Shown: positions 1-8,352 of the stretch, in pieces | How positions within the stretch are numbered: position 1 is the first letter of the stretch | Layout: the number at the start of each line of letters is the position of its first letter | Assembly (NCBI RefSeq): GCF_025685605.1 | Contig: NZ_JAGTUT010000001.1 | Span: 3,348,001 to 3,412,000, forward strand | DNA: 64,000 nucleotides | Origin: Granulicella arctica | Lineage (GTDB): Bacteria > Acidobacteriota > Terriglobia > Terriglobales > Acidobacteriaceae | Reading direction: 5' to 3' | Notes under the pieces: model-generated | Told to the model about the DNA's origin: nothing | Seen by the model: the letters and a program-made list of their open reading frames with translations, nothing else | Databases searched by the model: none | Position numbers and translations under genes: made by a program

Positions 1-39
1 CTTCGAAATCTTCTTCAACGTCACGTTCCAGACAGCCAT
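1..39 (-). CDS. possible start of a gene leaving the left edge (partial)
   Basis: On the minus strand an ATG at 39-37 opens 13 codons without a stop before the window edge (MAVWNVTLKKISK). A purine-rich AGGGGA stretch sits about 8 bases upstream of it. The codons end mostly in G or C, like the neighbouring genes. A plus-strand reading of the same bases (frame 2, ending in a stop near 111) is also open, so the strand is not certain. If real, the gene is divergent from the cytochrome at 194. No function can be given. Confidence 0.3.
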   Translation of the reverse strand, partial: MAVWNVTLKKISK

Positions 40-193
40 CAACGATTTCCCCTGCACAGACCTTAATTTGTTACTGTGTGATCTCGACACTACATGGGTG
101 GCTTGAAATTCTCGGCCACTCTGCGTCCATCCTCTTATTAGAACATTGCTGCCCTCTTCGTGGGTGGTACTTACCGAAGGAGTCCCTGGTCTC

Positions 194-757
194 ATGGCGA
201 AAAGCACCCGCAGCAAAGCGTCAAACGGCGCCGGGTTTGGCAAAGTTTTGCTTGGTTTTGTGTTTGGCGTGCTGGCGGTAGCAGCGGCTGGTTTCGCTTA
301 CCTGCACTTCGGCTCCCTGCCGGTGGCGACGTCCGACAAACCTTTTCTCATGGAAAAAAACATTGTGCGGGTTCCTTTGGGCGCGCGAATTGATCATGAG
401 AAGAAGACTCCTCCGTTCGGCACGAGTGAAGATGTGTTCGAGGCCGGCGCTCACATTTATCGCAGCGAATGCGCGAGCTGCCACGGAACACCTGGCCACG
501 ATGTTGCCTTCGCGAAGTACATGTATCCTTCCGCACCTCAGCTTTGGAAAAAGCATGGGAAGCAGGGAATTGTCGGGGTCAGTGATGATGAGCCGGGCGA
601 GACCCACTGGAAGGTAGCCAACGGGATCCGGTTGACCGGAATGCCCGCCTACAGTCATGTCCTGTCGGAGACGCAGATGTGGCAGGTAAGTCTTTTACTG
701 GCGAACGCCGACAAAGAATTGCCCGGACCTGTGGTACAGATCCTGACCGCTCCGTAG
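194..757 (+). CDS. membrane-anchored monoheme c-type cytochrome
   Basis: A 187-residue protein with an N-terminal membrane segment (about residues 14-38, a likely uncleaved anchor) and a single heme-binding CxxCH motif (C93, C96, H97). A GMP motif follows whose Met (M150) is the expected sixth heme ligand. This is the class I cytochrome c fold, acting in periplasmic electron transfer. The start at 194 is preferred over an upstream ATG at 146 because GAAGGAG lies about 11 bases before it and the hydrophobic segment then falls at the N-terminus. The redox partner is not evident from the neighbours. Gene type is sure, precise role unknown. Confidence 0.88.
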   Translation: MAKSTRSKASNGAGFGKVLLGFVFGVLAVAAAGFAYLHFGSLPVATSDKPFLMEKNIVRVPLGARIDHEKKTPPFGTSEDVFEAGAHIYRSECASCHGTPGHDVAFAKYMYPSAPQLWKKHGKQGIVGVSDDEPGETHWKVANGIRLTGMPAYSHVLSETQMWQVSLLLANADKELPGPVVQILTAP

Positions 758-774
758 CTCTGAGGAGCGGTCAG
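743..774 (+). other. inverted repeat spanning the cytochrome stop codon
   Basis: CTGACCGCTCC at 743-753 is repeated in reverse complement at 764-774, 11 perfect pairs around a 10-base loop that contains the stop codon. No T run follows, so it is not a classical intrinsic terminator. It may stabilise the 3' end of the mRNA. Confidence 0.5.
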
Positions 775-815
775 ATCAGATGATGCGACCTTCGGTCACC
801 TAGCTATGCAGCAAT

Positions 816-2000
816 TTAGAAGGTGTAGCCAACGCCCGTCGTGAACTGGAAGCTGTTCTTCTGATACCCAGTTGGCGGGTCATTGATAAAGCTATCCGAC
901 GCACCAACATTGACTGTCAAACGGTGGAAGGTTGGCAGCGCTAGGTTGATTGCTCCAGTTGCGGAATAGGCATTTGAATTATTCCAAGCTGGCAGTATGC
1001 TGCCCGTCTCCGTGAGAAGCAGCTTTTTGGGAAGCGTGCGTCGATACGTTTCCGCAAAGGTCGAGCCAATCAGGTTCTGACTGACCGTACCTGAAGCTGG
1101 TAGAAACTCCTGCATCTCGTAGTGAACGTCAAATTTCAGGTCGAGTTGCTGCTTCGGATTTTGAAGGGGCGTCCAGCCGAATCCGCCGCCATACACCTGT
1201 TGAAGATTCAAACCCTGGGCGAAGCTGTGATCGAAGCTGGTATCGCCCAAGGCGTAGAAACGCGGACTGAAGTAGCGGTCATACTCAAAGTCTGCGTGGA
1301 AGATACTCGTTTTCGCGACACTGTTCGGGGTGGCCGGAGATGTCTGCGGGATTACGGGCTGCGTAAGCTTTCCGTACGCCTCGCTGAGATTGAAGATCTG
1401 CCGGTCGTGCGGAGGCAGGTAAGAAACCATGGGCGCAACCCGCACCAGGTTGAGGCCGAGGTTGAAGGTCGTGCCAAAGTTGGTGGCCTGGACATCGGTG
1501 GCACCCGCGCTGGCAGCACCCTTCCATCCGCGCAGCAAACTTTGACTGCGAAGCTGCTTCTCGAAGGTGGCTTGATCGATGACCAGAGCCAGATCCTTCT
1601 CGGGAATGGAGGAACTGACGCCTGACGGTGGAGTCACCGACAGAGCGCTATCGACGTATTCGACCTTGCCCGGGATAACGAGTTGCTGCACGTCCTTTCG
1701 GGTAAGCGGAACGTCCTTCTTGAGAACTGCAAAGTTTCCATGGGTGTGCATCTCCTTGACGTTGTCGAGAGAGACAGTGATCTCACCGGCCATGTCGCTC
1801 TTGAAGACAACACTGTTGCCGCTGCCGCTCTCGAACTTGCCGGTCAACTGGTCGCCGTTCTTGAAGATCAGGACATCCGGATCGGGCTTTGCGGGCGCTG
1901 TTTGCGCGCTGATGGAGATTACAACCAATGACAACAGGCTCGCGGTCATCAGAAAGTGCAGCGATATCTTCAGAAGTTGGTTCCTCTGTAAAAAGTCCAT
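816..2000 (-). CDS. DUF481-like outer-membrane protein
   Basis: A 394-residue protein with an N-terminal signal sequence (hydrophobic core about residues 13-32, ending SAQ-TAP). Next comes a small domain with the pattern LIFKNGDQLTG...ITVSLDNVKEM (about 43-85), typical of the soluble N-terminal part of DUF481/YdiY-like proteins. The C-terminal half alternates aromatic and polar residues and ends in a Phe (TTGVGYTF), as expected for an outer-membrane beta barrel. The start ATG is at 2000. Known DUF481 members are outer-membrane proteins of unclear function, some salt-responsive. Family assignment is by pattern only. Confidence 0.75.
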   Translation of the reverse strand: MDFLQRNQLLKISLHFLMTASLLSLVVISISAQTAPAKPDPDVLIFKNGDQLTGKFESGSGNSVVFKSDMAGEITVSLDNVKEMHTHGNFAVLKKDVPLTRKDVQQLVIPGKVEYVDSALSVTPPSGVSSSIPEKDLALVIDQATFEKQLRSQSLLRGWKGAASAGATDVQATNFGTTFNLGLNLVRVAPMVSYLPPHDRQIFNLSEAYGKLTQPVIPQTSPATPNSVAKTSIFHADFEYDRYFSPRFYALGDTSFDHSFAQGLNLQQVYGGGFGWTPLQNPKQQLDLKFDVHYEMQEFLPASGTVSQNLIGSTFAETYRRTLPKKLLLTETGSILPAWNNSNAYSATGAINLALPTFHRLTVNVGASDSFINDPPTGYQKNSFQFTTGVGYTF

Positions 2001-2445
2001 AGCTATTAAAATAGCGTAGCTTCAGAGCAGGAGATACCGCAAAGATATGAATCCCGTCATTCGCGTCTTTGGTAAAGCCTTGCGCCTTGTCGGCATTTCC
2101 AGTCCGGAAGACAATCTGCCCAAGGCAAAGGATGCCACGGATCCACCTTGCTGGCGAGATAAAACAGCAACTGGGGCGTCGATATCGGCTGGTTCCGAGA
2201 AGTAGTGTCGACGAAAGGCCACTGATCTTTCTCGCAGCGGTGTAGTCACAGTACTCGGTAAAAAGTATGTGTTGCCAACCGTTGCAATTTAGGCATAGTA
2301 TCCGTCTCGCACTCGGTAAAGTACGCTAATCGCGCACACGCCAGAGAGCACCCGGTTTGTTGTAGACGTTTCCAGACAAATTTAGTTACAAAATCAATCT
2401 CCTGCAGGGGCGATAAGACCCCGCAGCGTTTCGGAGCGAAAAACT
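2001..2445. other. intergenic region upstream of two divergent genes
   Basis: Lies between the start of the DUF481-like gene (minus) and the GvpL/F-like gene (plus), so it should hold promoters for both. A direct repeat ACTCGGTAAA occurs at 2253-2262 and 2311-2320, about 58 bases apart. A 75-codon minus-strand ORF (2022-2249) has no family resemblance and was not accepted. Confidence 0.45.
2402..2426 (+). promoter_or_regulatory. hairpin in the leader of the GvpL/F-like gene
   Basis: CTGC-A-GGGG (2402-2410) pairs with CCCC-GCAG (2419-2426) with one bulged A and an 8-base loop. It ends 20 bases before the ATG at 2446 and just before the GGAG ribosome-binding site (2433-2436). Its position could modulate translation or stability. 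Function not shown. Confidence 0.4.
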
Positions 2446-3183
2446 ATGGCATGGTATGCCTACTGCATCGCAGAACGTCAAGCGTTTCCTGAACTCAGCC
2501 GTCACCGCCGTCCTATGCCTTTGGCTGGTGTAACAGGAATCTTTGGTAACCAAACGTTTCTATTTCCGGCCAGTGACCTTGCAGTTATTGTTTCTGAACA
2601 CAGTCCCGAAGAAGCTGCTCAGATGGACCAGCAGGCAGCGAGAGATCACGCACGTGTGATCGCCGACTGCTTTAAGCTTTCTACTGTTCTTCCGTTTCGC
2701 TACAACACTACCTTTGCTGATGATGACTCTCTCCGTAGATCTGTACGCTCAAACCAAAGACATTTTTTGGCGAATGTAGAACGTCTACGCGGTAAAGCCG
2801 AGATGCACCTTAAAGTTCTCGTCGATGACACTTGCCCAGGTAATTCGCTGCGTGATATGACGGTCGGACAGCAGTATCTCCACAGCTTGCGTGAAAGTGC
2901 GAGTAGACAGCGAGAGCGCCAGTCGAAGGCGCGGGCTCTTTCCGTACAGATGCACCGTATGTTCCTGCCACTTGCAGAAGAGATTACCTGCAAGCGGACG
3001 GACTCCGGCAAAATGCTGCTTGATATCGCTCATCTGATTGACAACAAAACCATCGAGCGCTACCAGAACAAGTACTCTTCGGCAACCTTGCAACTGAAGG
3101 AGTGCAGCATGCAGCTTTCGGGACCCTGGCCACCGTACCACTTTGTACATAAGACAACGCCTCAACACCAACACAGCGCGTAA
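2446..3183 (+). CDS. GvpL/GvpF-family protein (orphan)
   Basis: A 245-residue soluble protein. The opening WYAYCIAE, the early-middle LPFRYNTTF segment (about residues 84-92) and the helical RLRGKAEMHLKV region match the two-part layout of GvpL/GvpF proteins, which take part in gas vesicle assembly. GGAG at 2433 supports the ATG at 2446. No gvpA, gvpN or gvpK lies in this window, and the gene stands alone between envelope genes. The gas-vesicle role is therefore doubtful. Members of this family also occur in non-vesicle bacteria with unknown function. Confidence 0.75.
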   Translation: MAWYAYCIAERQAFPELSRHRRPMPLAGVTGIFGNQTFLFPASDLAVIVSEHSPEEAAQMDQQAARDHARVIADCFKLSTVLPFRYNTTFADDDSLRRSVRSNQRHFLANVERLRGKAEMHLKVLVDDTCPGNSLRDMTVGQQYLHSLRESASRQRERQSKARALSVQMHRMFLPLAEEITCKRTDSGKMLLDIAHLIDNKTIERYQNKYSSATLQLKECSMQLSGPWPPYHFVHKTTPQHQHSA

Positions 3184-3201
3184 TCCCTCCGGGATCTTTT
3201 T
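3183..3201 (+). terminator. short intrinsic terminator after the GvpL/F-like gene
   Basis: ATCCC / GGGAT with a 3-base loop (3183-3195) followed by CTTTTT, directly after the stop codon. Confidence 0.5.
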
Positions 3202-3214
3202 CCAGGTAACGAAT

Positions 3215-3258
3215 CATCCTCTGAGCTCTGTTTAAATGCAGAACACAGAGGATGTTTT
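3215..3258 (+). terminator. second inverted repeat with T run
   Basis: CATCCTCTG (3215-3223) pairs with CAGAGGATG (3246-3254), 9 perfect pairs, followed by TTTT. It may be a back-up terminator or part of the ompA-family gene leader, which starts about 100 bases further on. Confidence 0.4.
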
Positions 3259-3354
3259 GCGTCCAGCGGACACCCTTTTGCCGGTTCAGGGGCATCGCAC
3301 TTATTGAGCAGCCAACATTTAGGCTCAGGCACACGTGTGTAAGAGGAGATTTTG

Positions 3355-4953
3355 ATGAACCGTAAGAAGAACTCTATTTGCGGGCAGGTCGGCCCTGCCT
3401 TTTTGTTTGCTTCGCTAGCCTTTGGAACATCGATTTCGGTAGTGGCGCAAGAGCCAAACCCTACTGCTCAGCAGCCTGTGACCGGCGTGCAGAATCCCAT
3501 CAGCCAGCAAGACGGCGTTTACCTATACCGAGTGCAGGTCGTTCAGCGTGACCTTGACGCCGTTAACTATCTGCACCGCAGCGGCTCAACCAAGATCGGC
3601 TTCCAAGGCACGACGTTGCTTCCCATGGCGAAGGGAGAAGCTAAGGTACAGAGCGAGCGCGGTGGCATCACCATTGACGCAGAGTTTAAGGGCTTAACCC
3701 CGGCAAACGGATTTGGCCCGGAATATCTAACATATGTCCTCTGGGCGATCTCATCCGATGGACGTCCACAGAATCTCGGCGAAGTCCTCCCAGATGGAAC
3801 AAAGAACAACATTCATGTCACAACAGCACTTCAGTCTTTCGGCATGATTGTCACTGCTGAGCCGTACTTTTCTGTGACGCAGCCAAGCGATGTCGTTGTG
3901 TTGCAGAATGTCGTGCTGAACGACAAAACCAACGGTGTGCTTGAGAAGGTCAACGCCCACTTCACCCTTTTGCCGCGTGGCATCTATGCGCGTACAGAAG
4001 GTTCGAAGACAGTTCTCGACCCAATTACTCGAAATGAGCGCTCGCCGCTTGAACTCTACGAAGCAGAGAATGCGATTCGTATTGCTAAGCTTGCCGGTGC
4101 CGACAAGTATGCTGCGGACATCATGCAGGAAGCTGCGCAGGATCTGCGTAATGCAACCGATATTGACCGTAACAAGAAGGGCGATCGCAAGATGGAGATC
4201 ACCTTCGCCCGCCAGGCAGTGCAACGCTCTGAGGATGCTCGCATCAGCACGTTGAGAAAGCAAGCTGATGAGCGCCAACGCAACGCGGAGAATGCCAAGC
4301 AGCAAGCTCAGAATGATGCTCAGCAGTCGCAACTGCAGGCCCAGCAGGCTCAGCTTGAGGCGGAGCGCGCTCGTGCAGCACAGGCTGAGGCTGATGCACA
4401 ACGTGCACGCGCTGAGGCGCAGGCGGCAGCAGCACAGCAGCAGGCAAGCAAGAGCGTCGAGGATGCAAATGCGGTTCGCGAGAAGCTTCGTGCCCAATTG
4501 AACAGTGTGCTGGCCACGAGCGAGTCCGCCCGCGGTTTGATCGTAAACATGTCGGACGTCCTGTTTGATACCGGAAAATACACGCTCAAGCCGGATACGA
4601 AGGTCAGTCTTGCCAAGGTTTCTGGCATTCTGGCAGCTTATCCAACGCTGAAACTGCAGGTCGAGGGCTACACAGACAGTGTCGGCGGGGATGAATACAA
4701 TCAGAAGCTGTCTGAGAACCGTGCTGGCGCGGTCCGCGACTTCCTCGTGTCGCAGGGCGTTCAGATGAATAACATCTCGGCGACTGGTTACGGAAAGGCT
4801 AAACCTGTTGCAGATAATGGAACGGCGCAGGGACGTGCACAGAACCGCCGGGTCAACCTGGTAGTTTCGGGTGATGCGATTGGCGTGCAACAGAGTGCGC
4901 CGGATGCTTCGGGCACGGCCGCACCGACCGGCACCTCCGCACCTCCGCAGTAA
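3355..4953 (+). CDS. OmpA-family protein with long coiled-coil linker
   Basis: About 532 residues. A signal peptide ends near VVAQ. A unique N-terminal domain of about 240 residues follows, then an Ala/Gln/Arg/Glu-rich helical stretch (about 280-375) that should form a coiled coil, then a C-terminal OmpA peptidoglycan-binding domain. That domain shows the hallmarks VLFDTGKYTLKPD, the GYTDSVGGDEYNQKLSENRA segment and the AQNRRVNL end. It anchors the outer membrane or a complex to the cell wall. The ATG at 3355 is preferred to the TTG at 3352 because AGAGGAG (3342-3348) is then better spaced. The tail is Ser/Ala/Pro-rich. Confidence 0.88.
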   Translation: MNRKKNSICGQVGPAFLFASLAFGTSISVVAQEPNPTAQQPVTGVQNPISQQDGVYLYRVQVVQRDLDAVNYLHRSGSTKIGFQGTTLLPMAKGEAKVQSERGGITIDAEFKGLTPANGFGPEYLTYVLWAISSDGRPQNLGEVLPDGTKNNIHVTTALQSFGMIVTAEPYFSVTQPSDVVVLQNVVLNDKTNGVLEKVNAHFTLLPRGIYARTEGSKTVLDPITRNERSPLELYEAENAIRIAKLAGADKYAADIMQEAAQDLRNATDIDRNKKGDRKMEITFARQAVQRSEDARISTLRKQADERQRNAENAKQQAQNDAQQSQLQAQQAQLEAERARAAQAEADAQRARAEAQAAAAQQQASKSVEDANAVREKLRAQLNSVLATSESARGLIVNMSDVLFDTGKYTLKPDTKVSLAKVSGILAAYPTLKLQVEGYTDSVGGDEYNQKLSENRAGAVRDFLVSQGVQMNNISATGYGKAKPVADNGTAQGRAQNRRVNLVVSGDAIGVQQSAPDASGTAAPTGTSAPPQ

Positions 4954-4966
4954 GAATCGACGGGAG

Positions 4967-5008
4967 TGGCAGGCCGCACCAGATTATGGTGCAGCCTGCC
5001 ATTTTTTT
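4967..5008 (+). terminator. intrinsic terminator after the OmpA-family gene
   Basis: A strong hairpin: TGGCAGGC(c)GCACCA pairs with TGGTGC(a)GCCTGCCA around a 5-base loop, followed by a run of seven T (5002-5008). It lies 13 bases after the stop and just before the SDR ribosome-binding site. Confidence 0.88.
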
Positions 5009-5023
5009 GTTTATAAGGGACAG

Positions 5024-5797
5024 ATGAAGAATCTTGCTGGAAAGATCGTTTTTATCACTGGAGCGAGCTCGGGTATCGGCAGGGCAACAGCACACGCCTT
5101 TGCAGAAGCAGGAGTGCGCTTGCTGCTTTGCGCGCGTCGGCTCGATAAGTTGACTGAAATTGAAGCTGGGTTGAAGGCCGCCGGTGCTTTGGCAGTCCAC
5201 AGTTTTGAGTTGGACGTGTCTAACCGCAAAGCTGTTGAGTCGACGCTCGGCGCGCTGCCGGCAGAATGGGCGGCGGTAGATGTTCTCGTTAACAATGCCG
5301 GCCTGAGCCGAGGCTTGAATAAGCTCTATGAAGACGATCCTGATAACTGGGAAGAGATGATCGACACAAACGTCAAGGGACTGCTTTATGTAACCCGTGC
5401 GATCGTTCCGGGAATGGTCGCGCGGCAGAGGGGCCACGTCATTAGTCTGGGCTCCACGGCTGGCCATCTTACATACGCAGGCGGAGCGGTTTACTGTGCG
5501 ACAAAAGCTGCTGAGAATGTGATTAGCGAAGGTTTGAAGATTGATCTTATGGGCACCCCGGTCCGCGTCACATCCATCGACCCCGGAATGGTCGAGACGA
5601 ACTTCAGTGAGGTACGCTTTCGAGGCGATACGGAGAAGGCAGCCAAGGTCTACCAGAACATCACGCCGCTGCAACCGGAGGATGTGGCCGACGCGATTAT
5701 CTGGGCAGCCTCGCGCCCCGCACATGTGAATGTGCATAACCTCCTGCTTACGTCGATCGATCAGGCGAATTCCATGGTGCTGAATCGCAGATCATAG
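5024..5797 (+). CDS. YdfG-like short-chain dehydrogenase (3-hydroxy acid / malonic semialdehyde type)
   Basis: A 257-residue classical SDR. The NAD(P)-binding motif is TGASSGIG (about residues 12-19), followed by NNAG, the catalytic Ser in LGSTAG, and YCATK holding the Tyr and Lys. The C-terminal phrases DPGMVETNFS and TPLQPEDVADAIIWAASRPAHVN closely follow the E. coli YdfG pattern, whose members oxidise L-serine-like 3-hydroxy acids or reduce malonic semialdehyde using NADP. The ATG at 5024 fits the family N-terminus (MKNLAGKIVFITG). An in-frame extension to 4871 would run through the terminator and was rejected. Confidence 0.87.
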   Translation: MKNLAGKIVFITGASSGIGRATAHAFAEAGVRLLLCARRLDKLTEIEAGLKAAGALAVHSFELDVSNRKAVESTLGALPAEWAAVDVLVNNAGLSRGLNKLYEDDPDNWEEMIDTNVKGLLYVTRAIVPGMVARQRGHVISLGSTAGHLTYAGGAVYCATKAAENVISEGLKIDLMGTPVRVTSIDPGMVETNFSEVRFRGDTEKAAKVYQNITPLQPEDVADAIIWAASRPAHVNVHNLLLTSIDQANSMVLNRRS

Positions 5798-5800
5798 CGT

Positions 5801-6052
5801 CTAGAGGTGTATGGACCAGCCAAGCTCGACGAGCTTCTCTTCGATGTCGGCCAGCGCATTGGTGAGGGCTGTTCGTCGATGCGGGCTCGACGTCCTTTCG
5901 GAGAGTACGCGCTCACGCTGCAGTTCTAACGCCTGCCGCTGACGCTTGCGATCAGCCTCTTCCGAGGCGGCGAAGTTCGAATTAACGGCCTTCGGGGCAG
6001 CGGCTTCACTCTGCTGCTCCTCGACGGATTTGCTCTCCCAGCCTTTAGACAT
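5801..6052 (-). CDS. small conserved-looking hypothetical protein
   Basis: An 83-residue hydrophilic protein. The middle (about residues 30-75) is Arg/Glu/Gln-rich and predicted helical, with an LTNALADIEEKLVELGW end. It converges with the SDR gene, stops 3 bases apart. It is divergent from the ABC transporter at 6244, leaving a 191-base promoter region between. No family is recognised. Coding is supported by its regular heptad-like hydrophobic spacing and a sensible ATG. Confidence 0.6.
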   Translation of the reverse strand: MSKGWESKSVEEQQSEAAAPKAVNSNFAASEEADRKRQRQALELQRERVLSERTSSPHRRTALTNALADIEEKLVELGWSIHL

Positions 6053-6243
6053 AACTCAATTCTACGACGTACGTTGCTGCGGTGGTAACTTCCCAGCGTT
6101 TCATCATTTCAGATGGCTGCAACAAGAGCGAACCTCCCACATTGGAAATCTTGCTTTCGTTGCGTTCTTCATTGTTGATTGCATCGACTACGACCCTTTA
6201 ATGGTGCCTATAATCAAGTAACTGGATCGGGGATACGTGCACG

Positions 6244-7185
6244 GTGATCGTTGAAATAGAAGGACTCAGCAAAGTCTACGAGGGCAAGCATCGGGTAGTT
6301 GCCGCCGATGGCATTGATCTGAATGTGCGGGAAGGTGAAGTTTACGGTTTGCTCGGTCCAAACGGGGCGGGTAAGACGACGACGATCAGCATCTGTACGA
6401 CACGCGCGCTACCGACAGCCGGTCGAGTTCATATTGCGGGCGTGGATGCAGTCGCGAACCCGTCTCTTGCACGAATTCACATTGGCGTAGTGCCGCAGTA
6501 CAACACGCTTGATCGCGCTTGCACGATCTTTGAGAACATCAACTTTCACTGCATCTACTTTGGCTTCTCCCGCAGCGATGCAAAGGCTCGAACGGAGCAA
6601 TTGCTTGAACAGTTTCACCTCACCGAGCGGATTGGCGCCTATCCTTCGCAACTCTCAGGAGGTCTTGCGCAACGGGTACAGATTGCGCGCGCCATCGCGC
6701 ATCGGCCTAAAGTGTTATTCCTCGATGAGCCGAGTGCCGGCCTCGATCCGCAAAGCCGCATCGCCATGTGGGACGCGGTGCGCGGTCTTCGCGACGAGGG
6801 GATAACGGTTGTGCTGACGACGCATTACATGGAAGAGGCAGATGAGCTATGCGACCGGGTTGCGATCATCGATCATGGCAAGATCCTTGTTGAAGATACG
6901 CCAGCTGCGTTGAAAGCTTCAATCGGCGCACAGAAGATTTATGAGCTGGAGTTGAACAGCAAAGAGAATATGCCGGTGCTGGTTACGGATCTCAAGCAGT
7001 TGAATGGCGTGAGCAACGTCGAGACCAAAGAGAGCGGCGTTCGCGTTTTTGCTCATGGCGCCGATGGCCTGCTTGCCGACATTGTCGTCGCTGCTGGGCC
7101 TTACGGCCTGCGCGACCTGACGATCACTGAAACCAGTCTCGAGACAGTCTTTATCAGTCTGACGGGCCGCGACCTGCGAGAGTAG
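6244..7185 (+). CDS. ABC-2 type exporter, ATP-binding subunit (DrrA/NodI-like)
   Basis: A 313-residue ABC ATPase. Walker A is GPNGAGKTT (residues 38-46), then Q-loop (VVPQYNTLD), signature LSGGLAQRVQIA, Walker B VLFLDEPSAGLD and the H-loop TTHYMEEADELCD. A C-terminal domain of about 90 residues is the type seen in DrrA/NodI drug or polysaccharide exporters. The start is a GTG. The permease begins 8 bases after its stop, so the two form one transport operon. The substrate cannot be told from sequence. Confidence 0.92.
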   Translation: MIVEIEGLSKVYEGKHRVVAADGIDLNVREGEVYGLLGPNGAGKTTTISICTTRALPTAGRVHIAGVDAVANPSLARIHIGVVPQYNTLDRACTIFENINFHCIYFGFSRSDAKARTEQLLEQFHLTERIGAYPSQLSGGLAQRVQIARAIAHRPKVLFLDEPSAGLDPQSRIAMWDAVRGLRDEGITVVLTTHYMEEADELCDRVAIIDHGKILVEDTPAALKASIGAQKIYELELNSKENMPVLVTDLKQLNGVSNVETKESGVRVFAHGADGLLADIVVAAGPYGLRDLTITETSLETVFISLTGRDLRE

Positions 7186-7193
7186 AGGAATAG

Positions 7194-8048
7194 ATGGCAA
7201 CTGCTTTGACAACACATCCCGCAGCGGCATCGAAGGCAACGCAATATACACGGGCTTTTGTCGGCTTATTTCTGCGTGACCTTTATGTGCTGCGGCGCGA
7301 GCTCTTTCCGTTTGTGGTTCGCGTCTGCATGAACCCACTGCTTTTTCTCTTCGTCTTTACCTATGTCATTCCGCACCTGAGCGGGCCTGCCGCCTCAGCG
7401 AATCCGACGGCTTCAATGGGCAGCGGATCGGCGTTCAGCACGGTGCTTTTGCCAGGGCTGATGGCTGTGGCGATCATGTTCAGCGGTATTGCGGCGGTCG
7501 CGCTGCCGCTCGCCCAGGACTTCGGTATTACGCGCGAGATCGACGATCGCGTGATGTGCCCCCTGCCGGTCGCGGCTGTAGCGATTGAGAAGATCGTCTT
7601 CTCGGCGATGCAGGGAGTCATCGCTGCCGGGATTGTGTTTCCGCTTGCATACTATGTGCCGAGTACCCATGCGCAAACGCATGTGTCGAGTTGGCTATTT
7701 CTGATCGTTGTGACGATTCTGTCGACGCTTACGGCAGGCGCGCTCGGCCTGACGATTGGAACGGCCGTCAAGCCGCAGCAGATCGGCTTGATCTTCGGCG
7801 TGGTCGTGATTCCGATTACGTTCCTCGGGTGCGTTTATTACCCGTGGGCAGCGCTGACGCATATTCGCTGGCTTCAATTCGGCGTCCTCATCAACCCCAT
7901 CGTTTACATGAGTGAGGGTTTGCGGGCGGCGCTTACGCCGAGTCTTCCGCACATGCCGCCGGTGTTGATTCTGACGATGCTGACGGTGTTTCTAGTCTTG
8001 CTGACCTGGCTAGGTGTCCGCGGATTTCTGCGGCGTGTGATCGGCTAA
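7194..8048 (+). CDS. ABC-2 type exporter, permease subunit
   Basis: A 284-residue integral membrane protein with about six hydrophobic segments. The N-terminal FLRDLYVLRREL cytoplasmic start and the ITFLGCVYYPW... segment are typical of ABC2_membrane (NodJ/DrrB-like) permeases. It directly follows the ATPase gene, with which it should assemble as a dimer of each. The last segment ends LTWLGVRGFLRRVIG. Confidence 0.9.
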   Translation: MATALTTHPAAASKATQYTRAFVGLFLRDLYVLRRELFPFVVRVCMNPLLFLFVFTYVIPHLSGPAASANPTASMGSGSAFSTVLLPGLMAVAIMFSGIAAVALPLAQDFGITREIDDRVMCPLPVAAVAIEKIVFSAMQGVIAAGIVFPLAYYVPSTHAQTHVSSWLFLIVVTILSTLTAGALGLTIGTAVKPQQIGLIFGVVVIPITFLGCVYYPWAALTHIRWLQFGVLINPIVYMSEGLRAALTPSLPHMPPVLILTMLTVFLVLLTWLGVRGFLRRVIG

Positions 8049-8352
8049 CGACGCGCGGTCTGCCAGAGTGTGATCGAGTGCCCACGATCGGCGTAGATCA
8101 AATATCGTAGGACACCGCCTTCGCTGAGCATCCTGGCGCGTGCTATCATTCCGCTACTTCGGCCCCCCAATAACTCCGTGATTTGAACCGTGAAGTCTTG
8201 CTCGTGCTCATCTGCTGGGCGCCTGCCAGATTCGACTTCGGTCTGCATAGATCTGAAGACGATGACACGAACCGCTGGATTGTGGAGCTACATAGCTAGC
8301 TTTACACCTGGCCTTCACTCAGCCACTCACCCTGAGGAGGAACTCCAAGAAT
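8049..8352. other. intergenic region before the 176-aa protein
   Basis: 304 bases with no accepted gene. A minus-strand 67-codon ORF (8045-8248) overlaps the permease stop and shows no family features. The right end carries a strong GAGGAGG ribosome-binding site (8335-8341) for the next gene and presumably its promoter. Confidence 0.4.

Noticed and set aside
2022..2249. 75-codon minus-strand ORF upstream of the DUF481-like gene
   Set aside because: Low-complexity Arg/Ser-rich translation without domain. More likely leader or promoter region.
3751..4890. 379-codon minus-strand ORF opposite the OmpA-family gene
   Set aside because: The opposite strand holds a clear OmpA domain with signal peptide and terminator. 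The antisense product has no recognisable feature.
8045..8248. 67-codon minus-strand ORF
   Set aside because: It overlaps the permease stop, has no clear ribosome-binding site and no family resemblance. A small unknown gene cannot be excluded.
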